The translations under genes and the position numbers were made by a program. Under the pieces are notes generated by a model. That model was not told where the DNA came from and did not search any database. It saw only the letters and a program-made list of their open reading frames with translations. This document shows positions 53,165-61,702 of a stretch of 64,000 bases of DNA, one piece after another. Each line of letters starts with the position of its first letter. The first letter of the stretch is position 1. The stretch is from CAZQQN01 sp964595485 (GTDB lineage: Bacteria > Bacteroidota > Bacteroidia > CAILMK01 > CAYYUA01), in assembly GCA_964595485.1 (NCBI GenBank), contig CAZQQN010000008.1:1-64000 (forward strand), in the 5' to 3' direction.

Positions 53165-54208
53165 TTACTTTAGTTGGTACTCAATGACCTTTTCTTCTGG
53201 ATTAAATGGCACTACATCGTTAAGCTCAAGCGATAATACTGCCACATCAATCATTTCGTCTTCAGTGTAACGAACTGGATCCTCAGCTTGTTTTTTAAGG
53301 AAATATCGACCAGCTTCCATCAGAGCTCGTTTTGGGACCATTCCAACAATTTCTGATCCCGTAACCCTTAATCCGTGTTCATTAGCCTTTTCTACAACCG
53401 TTTCAAAAACTTGGTGCAGCGGAGAAGTTTGAATATCAACTAAGTTCAGCGAGATCTGCGCAAGGCCAAATTCCTCAATGTACCAACCAATCCCTTTCAC
53501 TTTTTTTAAGATTCCTTCAATTCTTTTGGTTTGGCCAAATTCATCCTTTAAAAGATTGCCATTTTTATCCCTTTTGGGCCTGCCGCTTTCCCTCACTTCA
53601 CAAGCCACTGCATGCGCCTTCTCAGCTTTTTTTGTATTAAGGTTCATGTTATAGGCAATTAGAAAATCCCGTGCCCCGATTGCTGTTACACCAGCCTTTT
53701 CATGAAGTTTGTCCGGTCCAAAATCAGGCGCCCACTCAGGATCAAGTAATTTGTTAGCCATACCCTCATAGCCCCCCTTTCTAACCCTGGCCAGGTTTTG
53801 GCGTTCAGGCTTTGAAGCCGAGTATTCATACAAGAAAACAGGTATGCCTAATTCTTCGCCAACACGCTTACCCAGGTGTTTAGCCCACTGATCTACCTCT
53901 TCAATGGTCATATTTTCCAAAGGTATTAATGGGCATACATCCGTAGACCCCATTCTGGGATGCGCACCCATGTGCTTTGTCATATCTATGGTCTGGGCCG
54001 CATGATTGATAGCCTTAAAAGCAGCTTCAACCACAGCCTCAGGAGGACCCGCAAAAGTAAAAACCGTCCTGTGAGCTGCTTCACCTGAATCAACATTCAG
54101 CAACTGGACACCTGAAACACCCTCTATAGCCTTTTTGAGCCCATTTATTACTTCATTGTCTTTTCCCTCGCTGAAATTAGGGACACATTCTAAAAGCTTT
54201 TTCGCCAT
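53165..54208 (-). CDS. ftcD: Glutamate formimidoyltransferase
   Basis: FtcD transfers the formimino group of N-formimino-L-glutamate to tetrahydrofolate, the last step of histidine breakdown. The 347-residue protein contains the two formiminotransferase domains with LLECVPNFSEG at the start, GAHPRMGSTDVCPLIPL and GAHRTV-like AAHRTVFTFAG. It lacks the C-terminal cyclodeaminase domain of the eukaryotic fusion enzyme. From the ATG at 54208; a TTG two codons upstream is a less likely start. It follows hutI by 77 bp. Confidence 0.96.
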   Translation of the reverse strand: MAKKLLECVPNFSEGKDNEVINGLKKAIEGVSGVQLLNVDSGEAAHRTVFTFAGPPEAVVEAAFKAINHAAQTIDMTKHMGAHPRMGSTDVCPLIPLENMTIEEVDQWAKHLGKRVGEELGIPVFLYEYSASKPERQNLARVRKGGYEGMANKLLDPEWAPDFGPDKLHEKAGVTAIGARDFLIAYNMNLNTKKAEKAHAVACEVRESGRPKRDKNGNLLKDEFGQTKRIEGILKKVKGIGWYIEEFGLAQISLNLVDIQTSPLHQVFETVVEKANEHGLRVTGSEIVGMVPKRALMEAGRYFLKKQAEDPVRYTEDEMIDVAVLSLELNDVVPFNPEEKVIEYQLK

Positions 54209-54285
54209 AATCAAGAAGATTTGCCCTTACATAATGTTACTTAAGTTTCAACGTAGTTTAGCTAATGATTTTTGATAAACCATTC

Positions 54286-55530
54286 TCATTTAAGCCCCTC
54301 GTAAACTTCTCCATTTAAAATGACCTGATGGATATGATCATTGCCAAAACTATAGGGCATGAAAGTATAGGAAGGAATCCGATCAGTAATAATAACATTC
54401 CCGTCAAATCCTTTTGCTATAGCCCCATGGCTATTACCAACTTTCATAGCCGCTGCAGCGTTAATGGTAGCTGCATTGAATGCTTCTTCAGGAGTCAACT
54501 TAAGCTTTACACACGCAAGAGACTTGGTCAATCCCATATTGCCGGATGGACAACTACCCGGGTTATAGTCAGTACTCAATGCCAGGGGCAATCCCGCATC
54601 CACCATTTGGCGAGCAGGAGGAGGATCTATATTAAGGAAAAAGGCTGTAGACGGTAGGACAGTTGGAATAGTCCGGCTGTTTTTAAGTGCTTCCATTTCC
54701 GCTTCTCCCGTACACTCCAGGTGGTCTACTGATAAGGCATTGTGTTCAACCCCAACTTGTATCCCGCCAGTGTATCCTAATTCATTGGCGTGGACTTTTG
54801 GTTTTAAGCCATAAGCTTTACCAGCTTCAAAGATCCTTGCAGTTTCTTCCTTGGTAAAAAATCCCCTTTCACAAAAAACATCAATGTAATCAGCCAATGC
54901 CCCTTTAGCTATATCAGGTAGCATATCCTCAATCACCTGCCTTACGTATTCATCCCGGTTTTCCCGGTATTCCAACGGAATAGCATGAGCACCAAGGAAG
55001 GTGGCCTTAATAGGTATCGGGCTGACCTTTTTCAAGCGCTGGATAACACGTAACATTTTCAGCTCACTTTCATAGGAAAGCCCATAACCGCTTTTTATCT
55101 CGATAGCACCGGTACCCATTCGGATTACCTCATCTAACCTGGTTTTGGCACTTTCATAGAGTTCGTCCTCGGGCGTATCCCTAAGCCGCTTTGCTGAATT
55201 GAGGATGCCTCCTCCTTCAGCGGCAATTTCTTCATAACTTTTACCTTTTAACCGCATAACAAATTCCCCTTCCCGGCTTTCGGCAAAAACTATATGGGTG
55301 TGAGAATCAACATAGGTCGGAAGCACATGCCGGCCGCTTGCATCAATAACCCTTGCATTGGCAGAAGGGCATTGTTCCATTGAACCAAAATCCTCAATTT
55401 TGCCATTTTGAATATAAAGGTAGGCATTTTCCAAAACCGGCAGATGTTCTAGCTCATTCCCGGAGAGTCGGTCAGGAACTTGCTCCCTTGCTTGAATAAG
55501 CCCTTTGATATTTTGGATAAGCAGGTTCAT
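54286..55530 (-). CDS. hutI: Imidazolonepropionase
   Basis: HutI hydrolyses imidazolone-5-propionate to N-formimino-L-glutamate, the third step of histidine breakdown. The 414-residue metal-dependent amidohydrolase has VDSHTHIVFAESREGEF (His77, His79), HANELGYTGG, VDHLECTGEAE and STDYNPGSCPSGNMGL, in family order. The HutU and HutH enzymes are not in the window. The start diverges from the carbonic anhydrase gene by 18 bp. Confidence 0.96.
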   Translation of the reverse strand: MNLLIQNIKGLIQAREQVPDRLSGNELEHLPVLENAYLYIQNGKIEDFGSMEQCPSANARVIDASGRHVLPTYVDSHTHIVFAESREGEFVMRLKGKSYEEIAAEGGGILNSAKRLRDTPEDELYESAKTRLDEVIRMGTGAIEIKSGYGLSYESELKMLRVIQRLKKVSPIPIKATFLGAHAIPLEYRENRDEYVRQVIEDMLPDIAKGALADYIDVFCERGFFTKEETARIFEAGKAYGLKPKVHANELGYTGGIQVGVEHNALSVDHLECTGEAEMEALKNSRTIPTVLPSTAFFLNIDPPPARQMVDAGLPLALSTDYNPGSCPSGNMGLTKSLACVKLKLTPEEAFNAATINAAAAMKVGNSHGAIAKGFDGNVIITDRIPSYTFMPYSFGNDHIHQVILNGEVYEGLK

Positions 55531-55548
55531 AAAGCAATATTTTAACTT

Positions 55549-56070
55549 ATGGAAAAGGCTGATTATGTAAAAAAACTCGAGGCAAAGGTAAAAAAAGGCA
55601 ACCAGGTTTTCATCGCTCCCAATGCCACAGTAATCGGTGATATCTCCTTAGGAGATAATGCTTCGGTTTGGTATCAAGCAGTTATTCGCGGTGATAGTGA
55701 CCATATAGCCATTGGTTCCCGTACCAACGTTCAAGATGGCTCAATCATTCATGTAGACCCCGGTGTACCTGTTAACATTGGCCATGATGTCATACTGGGC
55801 CATTCAGCCATTGTGCATGGGGCAATGGTAGGTAACCATACTTTAATAGGCATGCGTGCTACCGTCCTGAATAACGCCAAAATTGGTAACTATAGCATCG
55901 TTGGAGCCCATAGCCTGGTTACTGAAGGCAAGGAATTTCCGGATTATTCTCTTATAATGGGATCCCCTGCCAAGGTTGTAAGGCAGTTAACGGATGAAGA
56001 CCTCGAAAATGTGAAGCAAAATGCGGAAACCTACGTGCAAAAAGGCTTGCAATATTTGGGAGAAAAGTGA
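55549..56070 (+). CDS. Gamma-class carbonic anhydrase family protein
   Basis: The 173-residue protein is a left-handed beta-helix of the Cam/CaiE/YrdA type. Metal histidines are apparent in SIIHVDPGVP and in GHSAIVHG. The segment VWYQAVIRGDSDHI carries the conserved Arg and Asp, and IGMRATVLNNAKIG is a typical hexapeptide turn. It could hydrate carbon dioxide; many family members have no shown carbonic anhydrase activity. The gene converges with the UbiA-like gene. Confidence 0.92.
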   Translation: MEKADYVKKLEAKVKKGNQVFIAPNATVIGDISLGDNASVWYQAVIRGDSDHIAIGSRTNVQDGSIIHVDPGVPVNIGHDVILGHSAIVHGAMVGNHTLIGMRATVLNNAKIGNYSIVGAHSLVTEGKEFPDYSLIMGSPAKVVRQLTDEDLENVKQNAETYVQKGLQYLGEK

Positions 56071-56088
56071 TTTTTAATCAATAAATGA

Positions 56089-56973
56089 TTAACCTAATTG
56101 CCAAAGCAGGTTAGCAATAATCAATGCCCCTTGCAAAAAAATAGCCCCGTCCCAGAATACCAAGAAATGAATATTGAGGCGATTCTTTTTCAAAAATGGT
56201 GTAAGAAAAAGAATATAGGCAAGACTAATTAATTGCATCCAAAGCATCATACCATCATAATGGAAAATGAGCATTCCAGCCAAAATGAATGTCAAAACGG
56301 CAATTACTGACTTGGTTTTACTTGTTCCCCAATAATAAGGCAACGTTACTACGCCTTCCTTTCGGTCTGAATCAACATCGGTCAAGTCGAAAGGGAGCAT
56401 TATCGTAAAGATGAGAAGGACTCTCTCACAACCCAAAAGAAGCACATCCAGCTGCTGCCAATCCACCTCCATAACTGTCAAGGGTAAAAGCACTGTTACC
56501 AGAGCCCATACTATTCCAATCACCAAGTTCTTAAGCATACCAGAATTCCTAAGGCGCCATGAAGTATAGCCCGGAAAAGGGCCATAATAAGCGAGGACTA
56601 ATATACCGGCAATAGCAAGTGGCCATAGGTTTTCAACATGGAGATAAAAGAGGTTTGCCAGTATTCCTGTCACCCCAAAAACTATAAGTACTATTGTAAA
56701 AGCATCAGACCTGGTAACAAAACCTCCATAACCTTTATTACTTTTATCATCTGCAGATTGGCCAAAAACATCAGACCGGGCAACATTGTAAACAACTAAA
56801 GTGCAAAAAAATACCAGGCCTACTAAAGCACTGTTCAAACTTAAAATAGAGAAACCAACCTGGAGCGGAGTAATTAACGTCCAGGCAACTCCGCATATAG
56901 CCATGAAAATGTTGCCGTAGAAAAAGGCCTTGAAAATGCTTTTGAAGAATGTAAGAATGCTTTGCAAAATCAT
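56089..56973 (-). CDS. UbiA-like membrane prenyltransferase homologue
   Basis: The 294-residue protein has eight or nine membrane helices and the second aspartate motif of UbiA prenyltransferases in DLTDVDSDRKEGVVTLPYYWG. The first motif, normally NDxxDxxxD, is degenerate (YNVARSDVFGQSADD). It may be an inactive or specialised member. UbiA enzymes attach isoprenoid chains to aromatic rings or lipids, for example in quinone or haem O synthesis. No such partner gene is nearby. Confidence 0.75.
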   Translation of the reverse strand: MILQSILTFFKSIFKAFFYGNIFMAICGVAWTLITPLQVGFSILSLNSALVGLVFFCTLVVYNVARSDVFGQSADDKSNKGYGGFVTRSDAFTIVLIVFGVTGILANLFYLHVENLWPLAIAGILVLAYYGPFPGYTSWRLRNSGMLKNLVIGIVWALVTVLLPLTVMEVDWQQLDVLLLGCERVLLIFTIMLPFDLTDVDSDRKEGVVTLPYYWGTSKTKSVIAVLTFILAGMLIFHYDGMMLWMQLISLAYILFLTPFLKKNRLNIHFLVFWDGAIFLQGALIIANLLWQLG

Positions 56974-57041
56974 CGTTTACAAAGGAACAATATCCCTGAA
57001 AAAAACTTAAGCAAAAGGTTTTCAAACTATCATAAAACCAT

Positions 57042-57049
57042 TAACTTTG
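57042..57049 (+). promoter_or_regulatory. -7 element for recQ
   Basis: TAACTTTG matches TAnnTTTG and lies 81 bp before the recQ ATG, leaving a leader of about 75 nt. The leader contains an AAAGGAGG sequence at 57076-57083 and a five-codon open frame (57104-57121) just before recQ. Confidence 0.45.
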
Positions 57050-57130
57050 AGTTTAATATAGGCTTAACACAAAAAAAGGAGGGGTCCTATAAAACATTGC
57101 TACATGAAAAACAAAGACTAAATTGGTGGT

Positions 57131-59362
57131 ATGGAGGATTTACAAGTTAAAACCCCAGAAGAGGAAGTTAATACTTTCCAGGAAGCCCTTCAAAAGTACT
57201 TCGGATTCAATTCCTTTAAAGGCAATCAGGAGGCCATTATAAAAAGTATTTATAACGGTAACGACACTTTTGTCATTATGCCCACTGGTGGGGGTAAAAG
57301 CATGTGCTACCAGCTTCCCGCTTTAATGATGGAAGGCACAGCCATTATCATTTCTCCTTTGATTGCTTTAATGAAAAATCAAGTTGACCACTTGAGAACT
57401 TATGGAGATGAAGATGGAATAGCCCATTTCCTGAATTCATCCCTCAGTAAAAAACAGAAGGAACAAGTAAAAGATGATATAATAGCGGGGAAAACCAAAC
57501 TCCTGTATGTAGCACCCGAATCCCTAACCAAAGAAAGTACAGTAGATTTCCTACAGAAAGTGAAGGTCTCTTTTGTAGCGGTTGACGAGGCGCATTGTAT
57601 TTCAGAGTGGGGGCATGATTTCCGGCCTGAATACCGCCGGATAAGGGATATTGTTGAGGCCATTGGCGTTGTACCGATTATAGGCTTAACAGCATCTGCT
57701 ACCCCCAAGGTTCAGGAAGATATCCTGAAAAACCTTTCCATGCAGAACGCAAACCTATTCAAATCCTCATTCAATCGATCCAACCTTTTTTATGATGTCC
57801 GCCCCAAAATCACAAAGGATCAAACAATCAAAGAGATTGTAGGATACCTCAATAAACGGAAAGGCCAGTCTGGTATCATTTACTGCCTGAGCCGTAAAAC
57901 CGTAGAGAATGTAGCGGAAACACTTAAGGTCAACGGCATTAAAGCACTCCCCTACCATGCCGGAATGGACGGGCAAACCAGAACAAATCACCAGGATCAA
58001 TTCCTGATGGAGGAAGTGGATGTGATAGTAGCCACTATTGCATTTGGTATGGGCATTGATAAACCAGATGTACGGTTTGTTATTCACTATGATGTCCCTA
58101 AAAGCCTGGAAAGTTATTACCAGGAAACAGGTCGGGCCGGAAGAGATGATCGCCCATCCGATTGTATATTATTCTATAACTACAATGACCTTGTCAAGCT
58201 TGAAAAGTTTCTCAAAGATAAGCCCGTATCTGAACGGGAAGTTGGTGAGCAGCTTTTGAATGAGATGGCTGCTTTTTGCGAAAACTCCAATTGTCGCAGA
58301 AAAAACCTGTTGCACTATTTTGGTGAGCCCTTTAATGAAGAAGATTGCAATAAAGGTTGTGATAACTGCCGTTATCCCAAGGAAAAATTTGACGGTCAAA
58401 AGCAAATTCAAACAGCCATTAAAGTCATCCATGGTTTAGAAGACAAACACCAGTTAGATCATATCATTAAAATTATTCGAGGAGATGGAGATAAAGAAAT
58501 AGCCTCTTACGGGCATCATAAACTTGATAACTTTGGCATTGGCCAGGAAGATGATTACAATACCTGGAAATCGGTAATACGCCAATCAATGATCCATGGC
58601 TATTTGGATAAGGACATTGAAACTTATGGCACTCTCAAAACAACCGATAAAGGCCTGGACTTTCTGAAGAATCCAAAATCAGTTATGATTGCTCTTGACC
58701 AGGACTTTGATCAAATTTCGAGAGAGAATGTCCAGGAAGATTCAGTTTCTTATGGGGATAATAGCGGATATGATGAAACGCTATTTAACATGCTAAAAGA
58801 TCTTAGAAAGCGCGTTGCTAAGGAAAAAGATGTGCCTCCGTATATCGTTTTCCAGGAAAATACCCTGGAAGAAATGGCTATTAAATACCCGGTCGATTTT
58901 GATGAATTATCCAAAATCAGTGGCGTAAGCGGATCCAAAGCTCAAAAATACGGTAAACCATTCATAGAAACCATTGCCAATTATGTAGAAGAGAATGACA
59001 TTGACCGGCCTGATGACTTTGTGGTTAAGTCAGTGGCTAACAAATCCAAACTTAAGGTTTACATCATTCAAAGCCTTGATCGTAAATTCTCTATTGAGGA
59101 TATTGCTAAGGCAAAAAGCATTTCTGTGAACGAAGTCATTGAAGAAATTGAACAAATCGTTTACTCCGGAACTAAGGTTAATATTGACCACGAAATCGAC
59201 AGCTTGTTAGACCGTGAATACCAGGGTGAGATCTTTGATTACTTCAAAGAATCTGAGTCTGATTCCATCGAAGATGCCATTGAAGAATTCGGAGAAGATG
59301 TTTATTCATTCGAAGAATTAAAAATGATGCGTATTAAGTTTATTTCGGAAATGGCGAATTAA
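57131..59362 (+). CDS. recQ: ATP-dependent DNA helicase RecQ
   Basis: RecQ unwinds DNA 3'-5' in recombination and fork repair. The 743-residue protein has Walker A MPTGGGKSM (50-58), the DEAH box in VDEAHCISEWGHDFRPEYR (near 152) and motif VI QETGRAGRD. The RQC zinc cysteines lie in CENSNCRRKNLLHYFG and CNKGCDNC (about 383-412). A winged helix follows, then an HRDC domain (about 552-620, VPPYIVFQENTLEEMA). A further C-terminal acidic tail, about 120 residues including IEDIAKAKSISVNEVIEEIE, is longer than in E. coli. Confidence 0.97.
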   Translation: MEDLQVKTPEEEVNTFQEALQKYFGFNSFKGNQEAIIKSIYNGNDTFVIMPTGGGKSMCYQLPALMMEGTAIIISPLIALMKNQVDHLRTYGDEDGIAHFLNSSLSKKQKEQVKDDIIAGKTKLLYVAPESLTKESTVDFLQKVKVSFVAVDEAHCISEWGHDFRPEYRRIRDIVEAIGVVPIIGLTASATPKVQEDILKNLSMQNANLFKSSFNRSNLFYDVRPKITKDQTIKEIVGYLNKRKGQSGIIYCLSRKTVENVAETLKVNGIKALPYHAGMDGQTRTNHQDQFLMEEVDVIVATIAFGMGIDKPDVRFVIHYDVPKSLESYYQETGRAGRDDRPSDCILFYNYNDLVKLEKFLKDKPVSEREVGEQLLNEMAAFCENSNCRRKNLLHYFGEPFNEEDCNKGCDNCRYPKEKFDGQKQIQTAIKVIHGLEDKHQLDHIIKIIRGDGDKEIASYGHHKLDNFGIGQEDDYNTWKSVIRQSMIHGYLDKDIETYGTLKTTDKGLDFLKNPKSVMIALDQDFDQISRENVQEDSVSYGDNSGYDETLFNMLKDLRKRVAKEKDVPPYIVFQENTLEEMAIKYPVDFDELSKISGVSGSKAQKYGKPFIETIANYVEENDIDRPDDFVVKSVANKSKLKVYIIQSLDRKFSIEDIAKAKSISVNEVIEEIEQIVYSGTKVNIDHEIDSLLDREYQGEIFDYFKESESDSIEDAIEEFGEDVYSFEELKMMRIKFISEMAN

Positions 59363-59416
59363 GCTTCTGGACGAAAAAATAAATTTTTGGGCTACTCTGT
59401 GATATGACACCTTCCA

Positions 59417-59445
59417 TTTGTAAAAAGCATTTCTTTTTAGATTTG
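59417..59445 (+). promoter_or_regulatory. Complete -33/-7 promoter for the secreted protein at 59475
   Basis: TTTG (59417-59420), a 17-bp spacer and TAGATTTG (59438-59445) match the Bacteroidota consensus. The ATG lies 29 bp after the element. Confidence 0.65.
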
Positions 59446-59474
59446 TAAGGATCCGATATATAGTACCTAATCAA

Positions 59475-60143
59475 ATGAAACCAATCAATACCCGTACTTA
59501 TACTTGTCTCTGTTTCTCTTTTTTAATTGCTATATCCCTTAATTCTCTTGGTCAGCAAAATCCAAAGACCAAAACTTCATCCATTGAAGAACCCCGTTAC
59601 CAAGAAGTGACGGATGTCGATATTACTCAAGTGAAGGATATTGATGCCAGTGAGATTAGTGTATTAGGTGTACACCTCGGAACATCTATTCAGAAAACTA
59701 AACAGAAAATTGCCCGTAAAAAAGGAATTTTCTTCCGGCAAGACAAGTTCAATAATAGCCGTCTATACTTGTATGAATACAACCAAGGAAATAAAAAAAA
59801 TGACCCGCTGGGCTATTTTAAATGGAATGATAAAAACTCAGGCCTTGATGAGATTATTATTTATGAGGATTTTAAAAAATACATGAAAGGTAAAAGTAAG
59901 AAGCTTGTTACCCGGGAAGCCCTTTCTTATTATGAAGAAGGGGTAGGGAAAAACTTTCTTGGATACCCGCTCAAAAAAGAAAAAATCCTCAACATACCTT
60001 CCCAGAATCTGAAGCATACCGCTTACTATTACAAGGGTAAATCTTACCAGGTAATCAAGCAGGTAAATGGGGAGAATGTGAAATACGCTTTTGGTATTTT
60101 TGATACGGATACAGAAGTAAGCAAAAAAAGTGAAGCCAAATAG
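59475..60143 (+). CDS. Secreted protein of unknown function
   Basis: The 222-residue protein has a signal peptide (about 1-26, SFLIAISLNSLGQ). The mature sequence has a conserved-looking core, LGVHLGTSIQKTKQKIARKKG, followed by an alternating beta-rich region with many Lys, Tyr and Asn residues. It is probably periplasmic or outer-membrane associated. It has its own promoter and converges with the BamA-like gene 20 bp away. I recognise no family. Confidence 0.7.
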   Translation: MKPINTRTYTCLCFSFLIAISLNSLGQQNPKTKTSSIEEPRYQEVTDVDITQVKDIDASEISVLGVHLGTSIQKTKQKIARKKGIFFRQDKFNNSRLYLYEYNQGNKKNDPLGYFKWNDKNSGLDEIIIYEDFKKYMKGKSKKLVTREALSYYEEGVGKNFLGYPLKKEKILNIPSQNLKHTAYYYKGKSYQVIKQVNGENVKYAFGIFDTDTEVSKKSEAK

Positions 60144-60163
60144 TTCCCTGATATTGTATTTTG

Positions 60164-61615
60164 TCAGAATGGTTTAACAAAATGCAGAAATAGCCCGTTT
60201 TCACCCTGATTGTTAAATGCATATTCTACCCGGAAAACTACGTCATAATAAGTGACTAAGTCAAAACCTAATCCCGTACTGGTCAAGTATTGGTTAGCAA
60301 GTTGATTAACGGGTTTTTCATAATTATCAACGACATATCCCTGGTCAGCAAAAACTTTTAAATACATAGCAAGCGGTATAGTGCTAAACTGCTCAATGGG
60401 AATGAAGCTTAATTGGCGAAATTTGGTATCAAAAAGCTTATAACGCAAGCTATTTCTGTTTAAACCATATTGCTGACCATTGATTACATCGTATTCATAA
60501 CCTCTGACAAGGATATCTTCATATCCTAGCCCGCGTGCAATTGAAAAACTTTGATTGCCTTTCAGGGATACTAGCCCCTGAACTTCAGATGCCAGGTAAA
60601 AATCCCGGCCAAGAGGCCAAAATTTTTGAAATGTGAACTCTGCGCGCGTATGGTTAACATCATTAAACACGCCTAGTCCTAATTTTTCCACTTTAGCTTT
60701 CAAATAATACCCTTTTTCGGCATAATTAATCCGATCCCTGAAATCTCGCTCGTAAGCATAGGAAAGCTTGAAAAACCGTTGAACTTGTCCTTTTTGCTCG
60801 AAGTATCCCTCATTAACGGCTTGAATAGTATCAGCAATCCATTGGGAATGGAAGGTGCTACTGAGCTCATGTTCAACCCTGACCTTTTCTCGGTGTGTAA
60901 AGGTTAACTCGCTCATGAAATCCCGCTGCAAGTAATCATTGCCTTCTTCAAATACCAGGTTATTGTTTTCAATCCGGCTCGCTGGTTTTTTAGATCGACT
61001 AAATGAGGCTCCTGCCCTAAGTCCTGTGCTACTGGTTTTGGTTAGAAATGGTAAGGTGTAAAACAGGGAATAATTTTCCCTGAAGCCTAATTCCAAACCA
61101 ATTTCTAATGGATCATTTCGCCCGCTTAAGTTTTCCTGGTAAAATTTAATACCAAACACCGTTCGGGACAAGTCATGATCCCTCTCTACCCACCACTCAT
61201 TAAAATTGCGATCAGCTAATTCGAAAATGGGCTTAGGAAATGAGTACCATCGCTCACTAACCTGGATAAGCAATTTAGCGTCTTCCTTATTTAACCAGAA
61301 TGGTTTAATGTCAGCGGATGTGAATAACTGCGTATTCCTGATCTGCTCACGATTAGATTTAAGGGTTTCCTCTAAATTAGCTAAAAGCAGCGTATCTCCT
61401 TTATCAATATTCATTTGCCGATGAATGATAAACGGTTTTGTTTGATCATTCCCAACAATTTTGATTTCCCGGATAACACACCTTTCAATATCCGAATGCT
61501 TAGCCAGGAAAAAGTCGACTTGTTCCGGATTATTTGATTCCTGATTTTGCGCAGATAAATCACCTACTATCAAATAACATAAGACCAACAAAATGATTTG
61601 TTTACAGGGAGTCAA
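60164..61615 (-). CDS. BamA/TamA-like outer-membrane barrel with POTRA domain
   Basis: The 483-residue protein has a signal peptide (about 1-22, VGDLSAQ). One POTRA domain follows (about 44-115, IREIKIVGNDQTKPFIIHRQ to LLIQVSERWY). A long beta-rich region then ends in an aromatic residue (FLHFVKPF), typical of Omp85-family barrels. BamA has five POTRA domains; this short form may aid insertion or secretion of a special substrate. The only available starts are TTG codons (61615 or later), since a stop lies just upstream. Confidence 0.85.
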   Translation of the reverse strand: MTPCKQIILLVLCYLIVGDLSAQNQESNNPEQVDFFLAKHSDIERCVIREIKIVGNDQTKPFIIHRQMNIDKGDTLLLANLEETLKSNREQIRNTQLFTSADIKPFWLNKEDAKLLIQVSERWYSFPKPIFELADRNFNEWWVERDHDLSRTVFGIKFYQENLSGRNDPLEIGLELGFRENYSLFYTLPFLTKTSSTGLRAGASFSRSKKPASRIENNNLVFEEGNDYLQRDFMSELTFTHREKVRVEHELSSTFHSQWIADTIQAVNEGYFEQKGQVQRFFKLSYAYERDFRDRINYAEKGYYLKAKVEKLGLGVFNDVNHTRAEFTFQKFWPLGRDFYLASEVQGLVSLKGNQSFSIARGLGYEDILVRGYEYDVINGQQYGLNRNSLRYKLFDTKFRQLSFIPIEQFSTIPLAMYLKVFADQGYVVDNYEKPVNQLANQYLTSTGLGFDLVTYYDVVFRVEYAFNNQGENGLFLHFVKPF

Positions 61616-61638
61616 AGGGCTGTTCCGGTAATTTTAGT

Positions 61639-61646
61639 CAAAAATA
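61639..61646 (-). promoter_or_regulatory. -7 element for the BamA-like gene
   Basis: The plus strand reads CAAAAATA, so the minus strand reads TATTTTTG, matching TAnnTTTG. The TTG start is 23 bp beyond. It lies within 50 bp of the ppx element on the other strand. Confidence 0.4.
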
Positions 61647-61686
61647 GGCAGTTTATACCACATAACATGATTTTAAGATTAAGCTT

Positions 61687-61694
61687 TAGATTTG
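61687..61694 (+). promoter_or_regulatory. -7 element for the Ppx/GppA gene
   Basis: TAGATTTG matches TAnnTTTG and ends 8 bp before the ATG at 61703. This argues that the longer open frame from 61598 is not the gene start. Confidence 0.5.
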
Positions 61695-61702
61695 TTAGCA
61701 TT

